From: CAXXFQ01 sp963674475
Lineage (GTDB): Bacteria > Planctomycetota > Planctomycetia > Pirellulales > Thermoguttaceae
Assembly (NCBI GenBank): GCA_963674475.2
Contig: CAXXFQ010000033.1
Span: 1 to 64,000 of the forward strand
Direction of reading: 5' to 3'
DNA: 64,000 nt
Under the pieces are notes generated by a model, which was not told the origin of the DNA, searched no databases, and saw nothing but the letters and a program-made list of their open reading frames with translations. The translations under genes were made by a program, and so were the position numbers. Shown here piece by piece: positions 17,679 to 25,542 of this stretch; within the stretch, counting starts at the first letter, position 1, and each line of letters starts with the position of its first letter.

Positions 17679-17942
17679 GTGCGGTGCCGACGCTCCTGCA
17701 AGGGCGTGGAAGCCGGTTTTGGTTTTTAATTATTTCCCTTCACGGTGGACTTTCCATGTCGCCCCAACAAAGACAAAACGGACGCCGTCTCGGCCCGACA
17801 AGGGCCTGGTTGGTGTTGCCCGAGCCGACCAAGCGTCGGCACGCCGAATTGGTAAGCGGCTAATTCGCCTGCGTGGCCTCGGGATGCGCGAGGGGGCGGC
17901 TTTTTTCCGTTTTTTGTCTTTGTCTTTACGCCGGTAGATTTT

Positions 17943-17981
17943 CCGACTTCCAAGATGTGCCTTGCGCACTTATGAAGTCGG
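17943..17981 (+). promoter_or_regulatory. Nested hairpin in the leuA leader
   Basis: CCGACTTC (17943-17950) pairs with GAAGTCGG (17974-17981). Inside, GTGC (17957-17960) pairs with GCAC (17966-17969). It lies 49 bases before leuA and just after a short Leu-containing frame. It may be a leader structure controlling leuA, or a simple stabilising hairpin. Confidence 0.35.
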
Positions 17982-18029
17982 TCCGTAAAAGAATCTGCCT
18001 TTTTATTTCTCAAGGAAAAAACCAGACTA

Positions 18030-19553
18030 ATGATCGATAAAACCAATCGTCAAATTGTTATTTTCGACACCACACTCCGCGATGGAGAGCAATCGCCCGG
18101 GGCCAGTATGAATCTGGGCGAAAAGATGGAGGTCGCCCAGGCGCTTCAGGAATTGGGCGTCGACGTGATCGAGGCCGGGTTCCCGATCGCCTCGCCGGGC
18201 GATTTCGAGGCGGTTCGCGAAGTGGCGGGGGCGGTCCGCGGTTCGACCGTCTGCGGTCTGGCCCGATGTCATCCGGCCGACATCGACCGGGCGTGGGAAG
18301 CGCTCCGGCACGCCGAAGACCCGCGAATTCACGTCTTTCTGGCTACCAGCGCGGTCCATCGCAAATACAAACTCAAGATGGACAAGGACGAGGTGATCCG
18401 CCGGACGATCGAAGGGGTTCGGCGGGCCGCGTCTTACTGTTCGAATATCGAGTTCTCGCCCGAAGATGCCTCGCGAACCGAACTGGATTTCCTCTGTCAG
18501 GTGGTCGAGGCGGCGATCGATGCCGGGGCACGCACGATCAATATCCCGGACACGGTCGGCTATTCGACTCCGACCGACATGCAGCGGTTTATTCGGACGC
18601 TGATGGAAAACGTCTCGAACGTCGACCGGGCCGTGCTGAGCGTTCACTGTCATAACGACCTGGGGATGGCGGTCGCCAATTCGCTGGCCGCGGTCGAGGC
18701 GGGTGCCGGACAGATCGAATGCACGATCAACGGGATCGGCGAGCGGGCCGGCAACTGCTCGTTGGAAGAGGTCGTCATGGCGATGCGGGTCCGCAACGAC
18801 CAGTACCAGGTCGGTACACGCGTCGATTCGGCCCGTCTGGTGGCGTGCAGTCGGCTGGTTTCGAGTGTGACCGGTATCCAGATCCAGCGGAACAAGGCGA
18901 TCGTCGGCCGTAACGCGTTCGCCCACGAGGCGGGCATCCATCAGGACGGCATCCTCAAGGAACGGACCACCTACGAGATCATGCGGGCCGAGGACGTGGG
19001 ATTCGCGAAAAACGATCTGGTCCTGGGCAAACACAGTGGGCGGGCCGCGCTGGCCGATCGGGCCAAATCGCTCGGCTACAACCTGGATGAAGAGCAACTG
19101 CAATCGGTTTTCGAGCGGTTCAAGGTTCTGGCCGACAAGAAGAAGGATATTTACGACAACGATATCCGAACCCTGATCGAGCAAGATATTCTTGCCTTCT
19201 CGGAAGTCTGGTCGTTCGAATCGTACCGGGTTTCCAGCGGAACCGATCAAGCGCCCGAGGTCGAGTTGGCGGTCCGTCGGGGGGACCAGGTACTTCGGAC
19301 CCGTTACACCGGCGGCGACGGTCCGGTTGATGCGACCTTCCTGGCGATCGAACAAGTGACCCAGACGTCGGTCAAGTGCAAGTCATTCCAGGTCAGCAGT
19401 GTCACGGTCGGTAAGGATGCCCAAGGGGAAGTGCGTGTCGAAGTCGAACACGACGGCAAGACCTATCGCGGTCGGGGCGTGTCGACCGACAGCGTCGAAG
19501 CCAGTGCCCGAGCTTTTTTAAATGCGATTAACCGGATTGCGAGTACTAATTAA
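18030..19553 (+). CDS. leuA: 2-isopropylmalate synthase
   Basis: LeuA condenses acetyl-CoA with 2-oxoisovalerate, the first committed step of leucine synthesis. The HMGL-like TIM barrel begins with the metal and substrate motif DTTLRDGEQSPGASM. It contains HCHNDLGMAVANSLAAVEAGA and the GIGERAGN turn. A linker (HEAGIHQDGILK, KHSGRAAL) leads to the C-terminal regulatory domain (SVTVGKDAQGEV, VEASARAFLNAINR), which normally binds leucine as feedback inhibitor. The 507-residue length matches family I LeuA. The start ATG 18030 follows AAGGAAAAAACC. The 3' end is duplicated downstream. Confidence 0.96.
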   Translation: MIDKTNRQIVIFDTTLRDGEQSPGASMNLGEKMEVAQALQELGVDVIEAGFPIASPGDFEAVREVAGAVRGSTVCGLARCHPADIDRAWEALRHAEDPRIHVFLATSAVHRKYKLKMDKDEVIRRTIEGVRRAASYCSNIEFSPEDASRTELDFLCQVVEAAIDAGARTINIPDTVGYSTPTDMQRFIRTLMENVSNVDRAVLSVHCHNDLGMAVANSLAAVEAGAGQIECTINGIGERAGNCSLEEVVMAMRVRNDQYQVGTRVDSARLVACSRLVSSVTGIQIQRNKAIVGRNAFAHEAGIHQDGILKERTTYEIMRAEDVGFAKNDLVLGKHSGRAALADRAKSLGYNLDEEQLQSVFERFKVLADKKKDIYDNDIRTLIEQDILAFSEVWSFESYRVSSGTDQAPEVELAVRRGDQVLRTRYTGGDGPVDATFLAIEQVTQTSVKCKSFQVSSVTVGKDAQGEVRVEVEHDGKTYRGRGVSTDSVEASARAFLNAINRIASTN

Positions 19554-19652
19554 TCGTCAAAGCGGTTTTACAAGCGTTCGAACGTCAAACGCGAGACAGG
19601 GAACGCGATCAACCGGATTGCGAGTACCAGGCTAATTACCAAAGCGTGTTTT
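19521..19652 (+). repeat. In-frame duplication of the leuA 3' end
   Basis: The last leuA codons (AATGCGATTAACCGGATTGC, from 19521) recur 81 bp later, from 19602. The second copy extends through CTAATTACCAAAGCG, like the first through TAATCGTCAAAGCG. The offset of 27 codons keeps the frame, and most differences in the coding part are synonymous. The second copy lies beyond the TAA stop. Confidence 0.7.
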
Positions 19653-19665
19653 AAAAATTCCATTA

Positions 19666-19705
19666 AAAAAAGGGTGCCCGGAGTCAGATTCCGAGCACCC
19701 TTTTT
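19666..19705. terminator. Bidirectional terminator between leuA and the minus-strand isomerase
   Basis: GGGTGC (19672-19677) pairs with GCACCC (19695-19700), extended by CGGA/TCCG. Five Ts follow on the plus strand and a run of As precedes, so it works in both directions. It sits between two convergent genes. Confidence 0.85.
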
Positions 19706-19765
19706 CGTTAGCTAATAAACCAAAACTTGGAAAAGCTTATCGGTCTATTTTCGAGCGGACCATTA

Positions 19766-20770
19766 TTACTGCTCGTCTTTGTCGAACGCGGCGTCGAAGG
19801 CGATGTCGCTGGGGGTGATCTCGATGTTACGGACGAAATCGAGCGCCTCTTTGGCACCCTGCTCGCGGTTCATTCCGCTGTCTTCCCATTCGACCGAAAG
19901 CGGACCGTCGTAGCCGATTTGGTTGAGCGCGCGGATGATCTCTTCGAAATTGACCCCGCCGCGACCGAGCGAACGGAAGTCCCAACCGCGTCGCGGATCG
20001 CCAAAGTCGTAATGGCTCGCCAAGATGCCGGTGCGGCCGTCGAGCGTGACAATCGCGTCCTTCATGTGGACGTGATGGATCCGATCGCCGAAACGACGGA
20101 TGAATTCGACCGGGTCGACCCCTTGCCAGAGCAGGTGGCTCGGGTCGAAGTTGAAGCCGAACGCTTCATGGCCGTCCAGGGCGTCGAGGGCCCGTTCGGT
20201 CGAGTAGATGTCGAACGCGATTTCGGTCGGATGGACTTCCAAGGCGAACTTGATGCCGCATTCGCTGAAGACGTCGAGGATCGGGGTCCATCGCTCGGCC
20301 AACAGCTTGTAGCCACCTTCGATGATGCCCGGCGGAATCGGCGGATACGAGTAGAGCAGATGCCAGATCGACGAGCCGGTGAAGCCGTTGACCACGCTGA
20401 CGCCGAACTTCTGGGCGGCGCGGACCGTGTTCTTCATCTCTTCGATCGCCCGCTGGTTGACCCCGGCCGGGTCGCCGTCGCCCCAGACGTAATCGGGCAG
20501 GATGGCCGGGTGACGTTCGTCGATCCGGTCCAAAACGGCCTGGCCGACCAAGTGGGCGCTGATCGCGTGACACTTCAGGCCGTATTTGGCGAGCGTTTCG
20601 TGCTTCTTGTCGCAGTAGTCGTCTTCGGCCAGGGCGCGGGGTACTTCGAAGTGGTCGCCCCAGCAGGCCAGCTCGAGACCGTCGTAGCCCCATCCCTGGG
20701 CCTTCTGCGCCAGCTGTTCCATTGGTAGGTCGGCCCATTGGCCACTGCACAGCGTTACCGGACGTGCCAT
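19766..20770 (-). CDS. Sugar phosphate isomerase/epimerase (xylose-isomerase-like TIM barrel)
   Basis: This is a cytoplasmic enzyme of the AP-endonuclease-2/xylose-isomerase-like superfamily, isomerising or epimerising a sugar or inositol derivative. Putative metal ligands are visible: E in FALEVHPTE, D and H in NFDPSHLLW, H in HHVHMKD, and the late E in LSVEWEDSG. ATG 20770 was chosen because AAGGAG lies 8 nt upstream and the barrel starts at RPVTLCSGQW. An extension of 16 residues to 20818 is unlikely. The length is 334 residues. The substrate is unknown. Similar planctomycete genes usually belong to sugar or inositol catabolism. Confidence 0.88.
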   Translation of the reverse strand: MARPVTLCSGQWADLPMEQLAQKAQGWGYDGLELACWGDHFEVPRALAEDDYCDKKHETLAKYGLKCHAISAHLVGQAVLDRIDERHPAILPDYVWGDGDPAGVNQRAIEEMKNTVRAAQKFGVSVVNGFTGSSIWHLLYSYPPIPPGIIEGGYKLLAERWTPILDVFSECGIKFALEVHPTEIAFDIYSTERALDALDGHEAFGFNFDPSHLLWQGVDPVEFIRRFGDRIHHVHMKDAIVTLDGRTGILASHYDFGDPRRGWDFRSLGRGGVNFEEIIRALNQIGYDGPLSVEWEDSGMNREQGAKEALDFVRNIEITPSDIAFDAAFDKDEQ

Positions 20771-21188
20771 GCTGATAACTCCTTGTTCTTGGTTTTCCAC
20801 GGGTTCCTTCAAAGACAAAACTCGGGGCCGCCAGACATGGCCGGAAAAAACGGCGTTTTCTTATTAAGGAGGCGAGCACGCCTTGAGGCCAGTAGTGAGA
20901 CGTCTGGGCGAAAAAGGTCGAGGAGACCTTCCCGATTTTTATTCCACTATCACCCCATTGTGGCGATTTTCCCGTCCATTGCAAGATCGTCCCACGGAGG
21001 GATTCCGGCGAAAAAAGAAAAAAGAAGAAAAGCCCCTTTTTTCCTAGACGCTTTCCTGTCAGTACGTTAGGACCCGGTTTGCCGGCCCGGAGGTCGAACC
21101 CAGTCATCATTCTTGGGGGGTAGGTCGCGACGGTCTGGGAAAATTTTGGGGGTGGCCCAAATCGAGCCGGTTTAGGTTCCGAAAAAGC
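20771..21188. other. Gap upstream of the isomerase gene
   Basis: The gap contains a 6-bp hairpin (AAGGTC 20914-20919 with GACCTT 20925-20930) followed by CCCGATTTTT, a weak terminator-like site on the plus strand. There is no recognisable ORF. A long minus-strand frame across this region (20166-21497) overlaps the isomerase gene out of frame and is a shadow. Confidence 0.35.
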
Positions 21189-21217
21189 TTGGGGCGGAGG
21201 GCAGGGGAGAATATAAT
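21189..21217 (+). promoter_or_regulatory. Promoter of the candidate structured RNA
   Basis: A consensus -10 TATAAT (21212-21217) stands 17 bp after a partial -35 TTGGGG (21189-21194). Transcription would start near 21224, just before the first hairpin of the candidate RNA. Confidence 0.6.
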
Positions 21218-21223
21218 ATAGGT

Positions 21224-21502
21224 AGACGGTGGGCCGTGCTGACGCGGCACGGCGAAACGAGAAAGCCTGTGAGGCGGTCGGACGCTCTAGCTGGCAACCG
21301 ATCGACACAGGAAGGTCCCGTTTTGTGAGAGGAGGTGGTAGTGATAGAATTTTCTTATAGCCAGCGAGGTGGTCTGAGCTGAACCACGGCCGGCGGGCTG
21401 TTTTTCGGACAGCCACTGAGACTCGTCGACGAATCAAAATTCGAAAACGAGCCCGAGGCTCGGTTGCACGTGTCTGCTTGTGACCGAGCCTCCGCATTTT
21501 TC
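21224..21502 (+). ncRNA. Candidate free-standing structured RNA, about 280 nt
   Basis: The interval begins 7 bases after a TATAAT box and ends at a strong terminator. Helices read from the sequence: 7 bp (21233-21239 with 21247-21253); an outer 6 bp (21266-21271 with 21306-21311) enclosing 7 bp (21275-21281 with 21298-21304); 5 bp (21369-21373 with 21383-21387); 6 bp (21396-21401 with 21409-21414); a two-part hairpin (21422-21426 with 21447-21451, inside it 21430-21434 with 21439-21443); then the terminator. I see none of the conserved blocks of RNase P, tmRNA, SRP or 6S RNA. A 13-codon frame starts at GTG 21341 behind AGGAGGTGG, so it may also be a dual-function RNA. No plus-strand protein gene follows, so a cis-regulatory role is unlikely. 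Confidence 0.6.
21341..21382 (+). CDS. Possible 13-residue peptide inside the candidate RNA
   Basis: GTG 21341 opens MIEFSYSQRGGLS, ending at TGA 21380-21382. A very strong Shine-Dalgarno (AGGAGGTGG) lies only 2 nt upstream, which is closer than ideal. The peptide has no recognisable motif. It may be a leader peptide or coincidence. Confidence 0.25.
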   Translation: MIEFSYSQRGGLS

Positions 21503-21503
21503 T
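21455..21503 (+). terminator. Strong intrinsic terminator of the candidate RNA
   Basis: A perfect 10-bp stem, GAGGCTCGGT (21455-21464) with ACCGAGCCTC (21483-21492), is extended inward by CAC/GTG and followed by CGCATTTTTCTT. It is one of the strongest terminators in the window and has no protein gene upstream. Confidence 0.85.
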
Positions 21504-21548
21504 TGACGAGGTTTTCTAAAGGAGGCGTTTTCTAAGGAATGCCCTTTT

Positions 21549-21606
21549 TTAGCAGGCCTTTTTTAGCAGACACAGCCCCCCTTTTTTTCTGAAAACCGCC
21601 TGCTAG
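21549..21606 (-). terminator. Hairpin at the 3' end of aroH
   Basis: TAGCAGGC (21549-21556) pairs with GCCTGCTA (21599-21606), which overlaps the aroH stop codon. On the minus strand, two tandem CTGCTAAAAAAGG units follow. The arm matches the short CAGGCTGCT hairpin family found elsewhere in the window. It may end aroH transcription, though the T run is absent and the loop is long. Confidence 0.4.
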
Positions 21607-22073
21607 GAGGGCGATTTGCGCCCGGACGGGGCGTTCTCGTCTAGATGGGCCTCGATCCATTGCTCCAGTTCTTCCCAATCGACCGGCGGCAGGTGGGCCA
21701 GATCGGGCCGCAGTCGGGCCGCTTCTTTCAAATAGACGGGGACGATTTCGTTCGCCTCCTTGGTCGTGTTCCAGTGCAGCAAGATCCGGACACACTTGCC
21801 CAAGGAGCCGGGGACCGAAATTTCGTAGCTGCACATCAGAGCCGTGTTCATCCATCCCAACTGGCGGGCGGCCAGCGCCGGGAACTCGGCGTCCAGATCG
21901 CGGGTTACCGTGAAGATCGCGCTGGCGACATCTTTGGCGTCGATCCCATTTTGCCGAATCAACATGGCCAGCAGCTGGCGGGTCGCGGTCAGGATCGCTT
22001 CGGGCGAATTGGATTCCACGGTGGTTGCGCCTCGAACACCGCGACAGAAAATCGGTTGAGCCGAATTCGGCAT
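21603..22073 (-). CDS. aroH: Chorismate mutase, AroH class
   Basis: This monofunctional enzyme converts chorismate to prephenate in phenylalanine and tyrosine synthesis. It belongs to the trimeric AroH fold of Bacillus, not the AroQ helical type. Signatures are RGVRGATTVE at residues 11-20, including the substrate-binding Arg, EAILTATRQLL, TRDLDAEFPALAAR, and the C-terminal VYLKEAARLRPDL. ATG 22073 was chosen because the family begins right before RGVRGATT and GGAGG lies upstream. A TTG-started extension to 22211 adds a composition unlike the family. The protein has 156 residues, including a tail beyond the normal 127 (PPVDWEELEQWIEAHLDE). Confidence 0.94.
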   Translation of the reverse strand: MPNSAQPIFCRGVRGATTVESNSPEAILTATRQLLAMLIRQNGIDAKDVASAIFTVTRDLDAEFPALAARQLGWMNTALMCSYEISVPGSLGKCVRILLHWNTTKEANEIVPVYLKEAARLRPDLAHLPPVDWEELEQWIEAHLDENAPSGRKSPS

Positions 22074-22329
22074 GGTTGATGAACTCCTCCAGGTTGATTT
22101 TTTTAAGGCGGCACGCGAAACTTCGTCGCTCGGCCCGTTTTCGGGTGGGGCCCCTCCCTTTTCGGGGTTTCTTGAAAAGGCCCGCTCCCATTTAGTCCGG
22201 TGACCCGGCAATCTTGGCTAGACAGGCAAATTGGGCGCCCGACTCCTCCCTCCGAAGATGAATATTCCCCTAATCCGACTTTAGAGATCTGATTCGCCCG
22301 GTCGATGGAGGGGATTAATAGTGTATTTC

Positions 22330-22450
22330 ACGTAAGTCTTGCGATTTCCTTGTGGCTTGGAAGAGAGATGAAAAACTTCAAATCGCTTCTAAATCACAAC
22401 TTACATTAACCACTGGAACGCTCCCGCGGTCTCCCGTGACGCAAACTTAT
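22330..22450. repeat. ~120-nt inverted-repeat element, copy A
   Basis: The left arm ACGTAAGTCTTGCG (22330-22343) and right arm CGCAAACTTAT (22440-22450) bracket about 96 bases. The same left arm, the following TTCCTTG..GCTT, an internal AACCA.T.GGAAC block and the right arm recur in copy B (41163-41287). It lies in the gap between aroH and the dehydratase gene (22074-22865). The rest of that gap shows a GGGGG/CCCCC hairpin near 22579-22597 and no gene. Confidence 0.6.
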
Positions 22451-22865
22451 CTGAAAATGGCTCTGAGCTAAGAGAAATCATATCCAGATGTCCGCCTCAC
22501 GACGAGGGGAGGCATGAAGTTTGCCGGAAGAGATTGTCTGGCGTGATTTCTGTGTTTTGGGGACCAGAAAGGTGCCCTGGAGAGGGGGATAGCCCCCCGA
22601 ACGGGCTGAGTCGCCTAGGGTCGGAAGTGGAGCTGGAATACTTTTGATCGGGTTCACCCCCCGTTTAGTGTGTGTTATTGTTAAGTCCTTTTAAATAAAG
22701 GTTTTAAGCTCTTCTTCAGGTCTTTTTTGGCAACTTGCCTGCTGAATGTAATACCTGTAGAGGGAATGTCGCTTGTAGAGGTGAGTTGGGCCGGGTATAC
22801 TTTATCCTTTGATTTTTGGCCGAACCGCCAGGTTTATGTAACTCCATTAGTTTCGCCAAGGTCCC

Positions 22866-23360
22866 ATGCGATTTCACCTTCTTGACCGTATCGTAGCACT
22901 CGAATCGGGCGTTAAACTTTGCGCGATCAAGTGTCTGGCGATGTCGGAAGAATATTTGGCCGATCATTTTCCCGGCTTTCCGGTCATCCCCGGAGTGTTG
23001 ATGCTCGAAGCGATGGTCGAAGCGGGCGCCTGGTTGATTCGAGAGGAAGAAGGGTTCGCCCACAGCTTTGTCGTTCTCCGAGAAGCGCGGAATATCAAAT
23101 ACGGCAGTTTTCTCGAACCGGGACAGACGTTGACCGTGACGGTCGAGAAAATCGGCGAGAGCGACCACGAAACCAAACTCAAATGTACCGGAACCGTTGA
23201 AGGCCAGGCCACTGTTACCGGCCGATTGGTTCTGCATCGATATAACTTGGCCGACCAAGACCCACGAAAAGCGGCCATTGATCAAGACCTGATCCGAGAG
23301 GCGAAAGAGCATTTTTCCCTGATTTCCCATTCGGTTTTGGGAGAGGTCAAGGTCGTCTAG
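22866..23360 (+). CDS. FabZ/FabA-like 3-hydroxyacyl-ACP dehydratase (hotdog)
   Basis: This hotdog-fold dehydratase removes water from 3-hydroxyacyl-ACP to give the enoyl thioester. The catalytic pair is intact: H34 in HFPGFPVIPG and E48 in LMLEAM. Later parts (FVVLREARNIKYGSFLEPG, GQATVTGRLVLH) are typical. ATG 22866 and 164 residues fit the family, with a C-terminal extension of about 15. It heads a plus-strand cluster with an SDR reductase, ACP, a second hotdog protein and a ketosynthase, so it likely serves that fatty-acyl pathway. Whether this is the housekeeping system or a dedicated one cannot be told from the window. Confidence 0.88.
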   Translation: MRFHLLDRIVALESGVKLCAIKCLAMSEEYLADHFPGFPVIPGVLMLEAMVEAGAWLIREEEGFAHSFVVLREARNIKYGSFLEPGQTLTVTVEKIGESDHETKLKCTGTVEGQATVTGRLVLHRYNLADQDPRKAAIDQDLIREAKEHFSLISHSVLGEVKVV

Positions 23361-23463
23361 AGAAGGTCGTCTAGAGTATGAGCGCCCGTGTGTTTTTCGT
23401 TTTGGCGATCAAAACGAGGGGCGGCTGGAATACACCTACAGTTACGAATCGGAATCGAATCGA

Positions 23464-24216
23464 ATGCGTTTGCAAGATAAAAGAATCCTGATCACCGGGG
23501 GAAGCCGAGGAATCGGTCGGGCCTGTGTCGAGAATATGGCGGCCGAAGGCGGAAAAGTCGCTTTCGTTTACCAAAGCAACAAGGAGGCGGCCGATTCGCT
23601 CGTCGCCGAAATGAAAGAAAAAGGGTTCGAAGTCGAGGCGCATCAGGTCGACGTTCGCGATTACGAAGCAGTTCACAAGCTGGTCGAAAAGCTGGTCGAG
23701 GCCTGGGACGGGCTGGACGTGTTGGTCAACTCGGCCGGGATCGTCCGCGACGGTCTGCTCGGCGCGATGACGGCCGACCAGTGGCACGACGTGATCGATA
23801 CGAACTTGAACGGGACCTTTAACTTCTGCCACGCCGTCGTACAGACGATGATGTACCAACGTTCGGGCAGTATCGTCAATATTTCGAGTACCTCGGCCGA
23901 GTTCGCTTCCCGCGGACAGGTCAACTATGCCGCCAGCAAAGGGGGCATCAACGGGATGACTCACGGGCTGGCCAAAGAGCTGGCCGCTCGAAAGATCCGT
24001 GTCAACGCCGTTTCGCCTGGCATGATTGAAACCGACATGAGCGCGGCGGTTCGCGGTTTGGCCGGCGATCAGATTAAAAAGTCGATCCCCCTGAAACGGG
24101 TCGGCAAGGCGGAGGAAGTGGCCCATCTGGTGACCTTCCTTGCCTGCGATGAATCGAGTTATGTGACCGGCCAGATCGTCCGCGTCGACGGCGGCCTGAG
24201 TCTGGGGGCGTACTAA
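23464..24216 (+). CDS. fabG: FabG-like 3-oxoacyl-ACP reductase (SDR)
   Basis: This is a short-chain dehydrogenase that reduces 3-oxoacyl-ACP with NADPH. The Rossmann motif TGGSRGIG is at 11-18 and NSAG at 89-92. The catalytic triad is S142, Y155 and K159 (NISSTS, YAASK). The late PGMIETDMS and SSYVTGQIVRVDGGLSLG segments are typical of FabG. The length is 250 residues. The start ATG 23464 follows a short leader after the dehydratase gene. Its place between the dehydratase and the ACP supports a fatty-acyl role over other SDR functions. Confidence 0.9.
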   Translation: MRLQDKRILITGGSRGIGRACVENMAAEGGKVAFVYQSNKEAADSLVAEMKEKGFEVEAHQVDVRDYEAVHKLVEKLVEAWDGLDVLVNSAGIVRDGLLGAMTADQWHDVIDTNLNGTFNFCHAVVQTMMYQRSGSIVNISSTSAEFASRGQVNYAASKGGINGMTHGLAKELAARKIRVNAVSPGMIETDMSAAVRGLAGDQIKKSIPLKRVGKAEEVAHLVTFLACDESSYVTGQIVRVDGGLSLGAY

Positions 24217-24231
24217 CAACCGGTTTTCCCT

Positions 24232-24263
24232 TTAGCGGCCCGGTTGAAAAAGGGGCCCGCTAA
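24232..24263 (+). promoter_or_regulatory. Hairpin between reductase and ACP genes
   Basis: TTAGCGGCCC (24232-24241) pairs with GGGCCCGCTAA (24253-24263) with one bulged base. No T run follows directly. It may be a partial terminator, or an mRNA processing or stabilising site before the acyl carrier protein gene, which is usually more highly expressed than its neighbours. Confidence 0.45.
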
Positions 24264-24458
24264 GACTCGGAAAAACGGGCCCTTGATGAATCTAAAAACT
24301 ACCTAATTTTTATTTTGACTTGCGGTTGGGCACACCAGGACCGAGAACCATTTTTCCGGTCGGGACCGTTTATTTTTTGGTTGGAGTCGAGAATGGCTTC
24401 CCACTTGATAACGGGCCTTCCGGTCGTGACCGCAACCGGTGTTTGAAGGAGAGAATTG

Positions 24459-24851
24459 ATGGTATCGAAAGAAGAAATCTTCGCGAAAATCCAAGAGGCC
24501 ATGGTCGACGCATTGGGTGTCGATGACGATGAAGTAACCGAAGACGCGACGCTGGTGGGCGACCTGGGTGCCGAATCAATCGATTTCCTGGATATCGTGT
24601 TCCGTCTCGAAAAGGGGTTTGATATCAGTATCCCCCGTGGCGAACTGTTCCCCGAAGACATCTTGACCAACGCCGACTACATCGAAGACGGAAAGATTAC
24701 CGCCGCCGGGATCGAAGAACTCAAGAAGCGGATGCCGTTTGCCAACCTTGACGAGTTCGAAAAGAACCCGGTTGTCCAGGACTTTGCGAACCTGCTGACC
24801 GTGGCTGATATCGTTCGTTTCGTCGAAATCAAGCTCGATGGTGCCGCCTAA
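24459..24851 (+). CDS. Acyl carrier protein with C-terminal extension
   Basis: The 4'-phosphopantetheine site is S40 in DLGAESIDFLDIVFRLEK, on the expected helix 2. The protein is acidic, as usual. At 130 residues it is clearly longer than the ~78 of AcpP. The extra part after the core (ELFPEDILTNADYIEDGKITAAGIEELKKRM, then a VADIVRFVE helix) resembles ACPs of specialised type II systems. ATG 24459 lies 7 nt after GAAGGAGAG. A TTG one codon upstream is possible. Its partners are presumably the surrounding dehydratase, reductase and ketosynthase. Confidence 0.9.
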   Translation: MVSKEEIFAKIQEAMVDALGVDDDEVTEDATLVGDLGAESIDFLDIVFRLEKGFDISIPRGELFPEDILTNADYIEDGKITAAGIEELKKRMPFANLDEFEKNPVVQDFANLLTVADIVRFVEIKLDGAA

Positions 24852-24928
24852 GTAGAGGCCGCTTAAGTTGGTGGGCTGCCCGTAAAAGGGCCGCTTCGAA
24901 AGTACGACGAGGCGAAAGGGTTTGTCAA

Positions 24929-25426
24929 ATGCGCTGGTATTGGATCGACCGATTTGTCGAATTCCAGAGTGGTCAACGAGCCAAGGCGATCAAAGTGGTT
25001 TCCTTGGCCGAGGACCATATCCATGATCAGTATGCAAGCTTTCCTATTATGCCACATCCGCTTATCATCGAGGGGATGGCGCAAACGGGAGGGCTTCTGG
25101 TCGGCGAGCATAGCGGTTTCAAGGAAAAGGTCGTCTTGGCGAAGATCTCCAAAGTGGTTTTCTACGGAGATGCCGTTCCGGGCGACCAGTTGACCTACAC
25201 GACCACCGTGGACGACATCCGTGAAAGTGGCGCGATGGTCAGCGGGCAAGTCCATCGAGGTGATGAGCTTTTCGCTGAAATGAATCTCGTCTTCGCCCAC
25301 CTGTCGACCGGTCACGAGCAGCGAACGTTGTTCGAACCGAAAACCTTTGTCAAAATGATGCGGATGCTCGGTGCCTATGATGTGGGAGTCGGCGCCGACG
25401 GCGGTCCGCTTGTCGAATCGGCCTGA
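24929..25426 (+). CDS. Second hotdog protein, FabZ-like, lacking the catalytic histidine
   Basis: The protein aligns without gaps to the dehydratase at 22866 over the active-site region. At the position of the catalytic His (H34 there), it has Q34: the motif reads DQYASFPIMPHPLIIEGMAQ. The Glu partner E48 and the IIEGMAQ helix are kept. The fold and the later KVVLAKISKVVFYGDAVPGD match FabZ. Classical dehydration is therefore doubtful. It could act as a partner subunit of the first hotdog protein, as an isomerase-like or binding domain, or use another residue. The length is 165. It lies 77 bases after the ACP gene, in the same direction. Confidence 0.85.
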   Translation: MRWYWIDRFVEFQSGQRAKAIKVVSLAEDHIHDQYASFPIMPHPLIIEGMAQTGGLLVGEHSGFKEKVVLAKISKVVFYGDAVPGDQLTYTTTVDDIRESGAMVSGQVHRGDELFAEMNLVFAHLSTGHEQRTLFEPKTFVKMMRMLGAYDVGVGADGGPLVESA

Positions 25427-25542
25427 GGTATCCCCAGTCAAAACGGACGATCGGTCTTTTTCCAAAGGGTTCGACCCGAGGGGCCCTCGACCGTTTCTCC
25501 CCACTCGGAAAAGAATGGCTCTTTTTGAAGGAAAGACGGATC

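Larger units (their letters stand above)
17308..18029. other. Intergenic region upstream of leuA
   Basis: This 722-bp stretch holds a 23-codon ORF (17538-17609), an intrinsic terminator (17645-17678) and a nested hairpin (17943-17981) 49 bases before leuA. A short frame ending at 17937 encodes MREGAAFFRFLSLSLRR, with three Leu codons just before the hairpin. That is the layout of a leucine leader peptide. No T run follows directly, so attenuation is only a possibility. No other gene is apparent. Confidence 0.4.

Noticed and set aside
21224..21502. Possible RNase P RNA, tmRNA, SRP or 6S RNA
   Set aside because: None of the conserved core blocks of these RNAs could be found on either strand, so it is left as an unassigned candidate.
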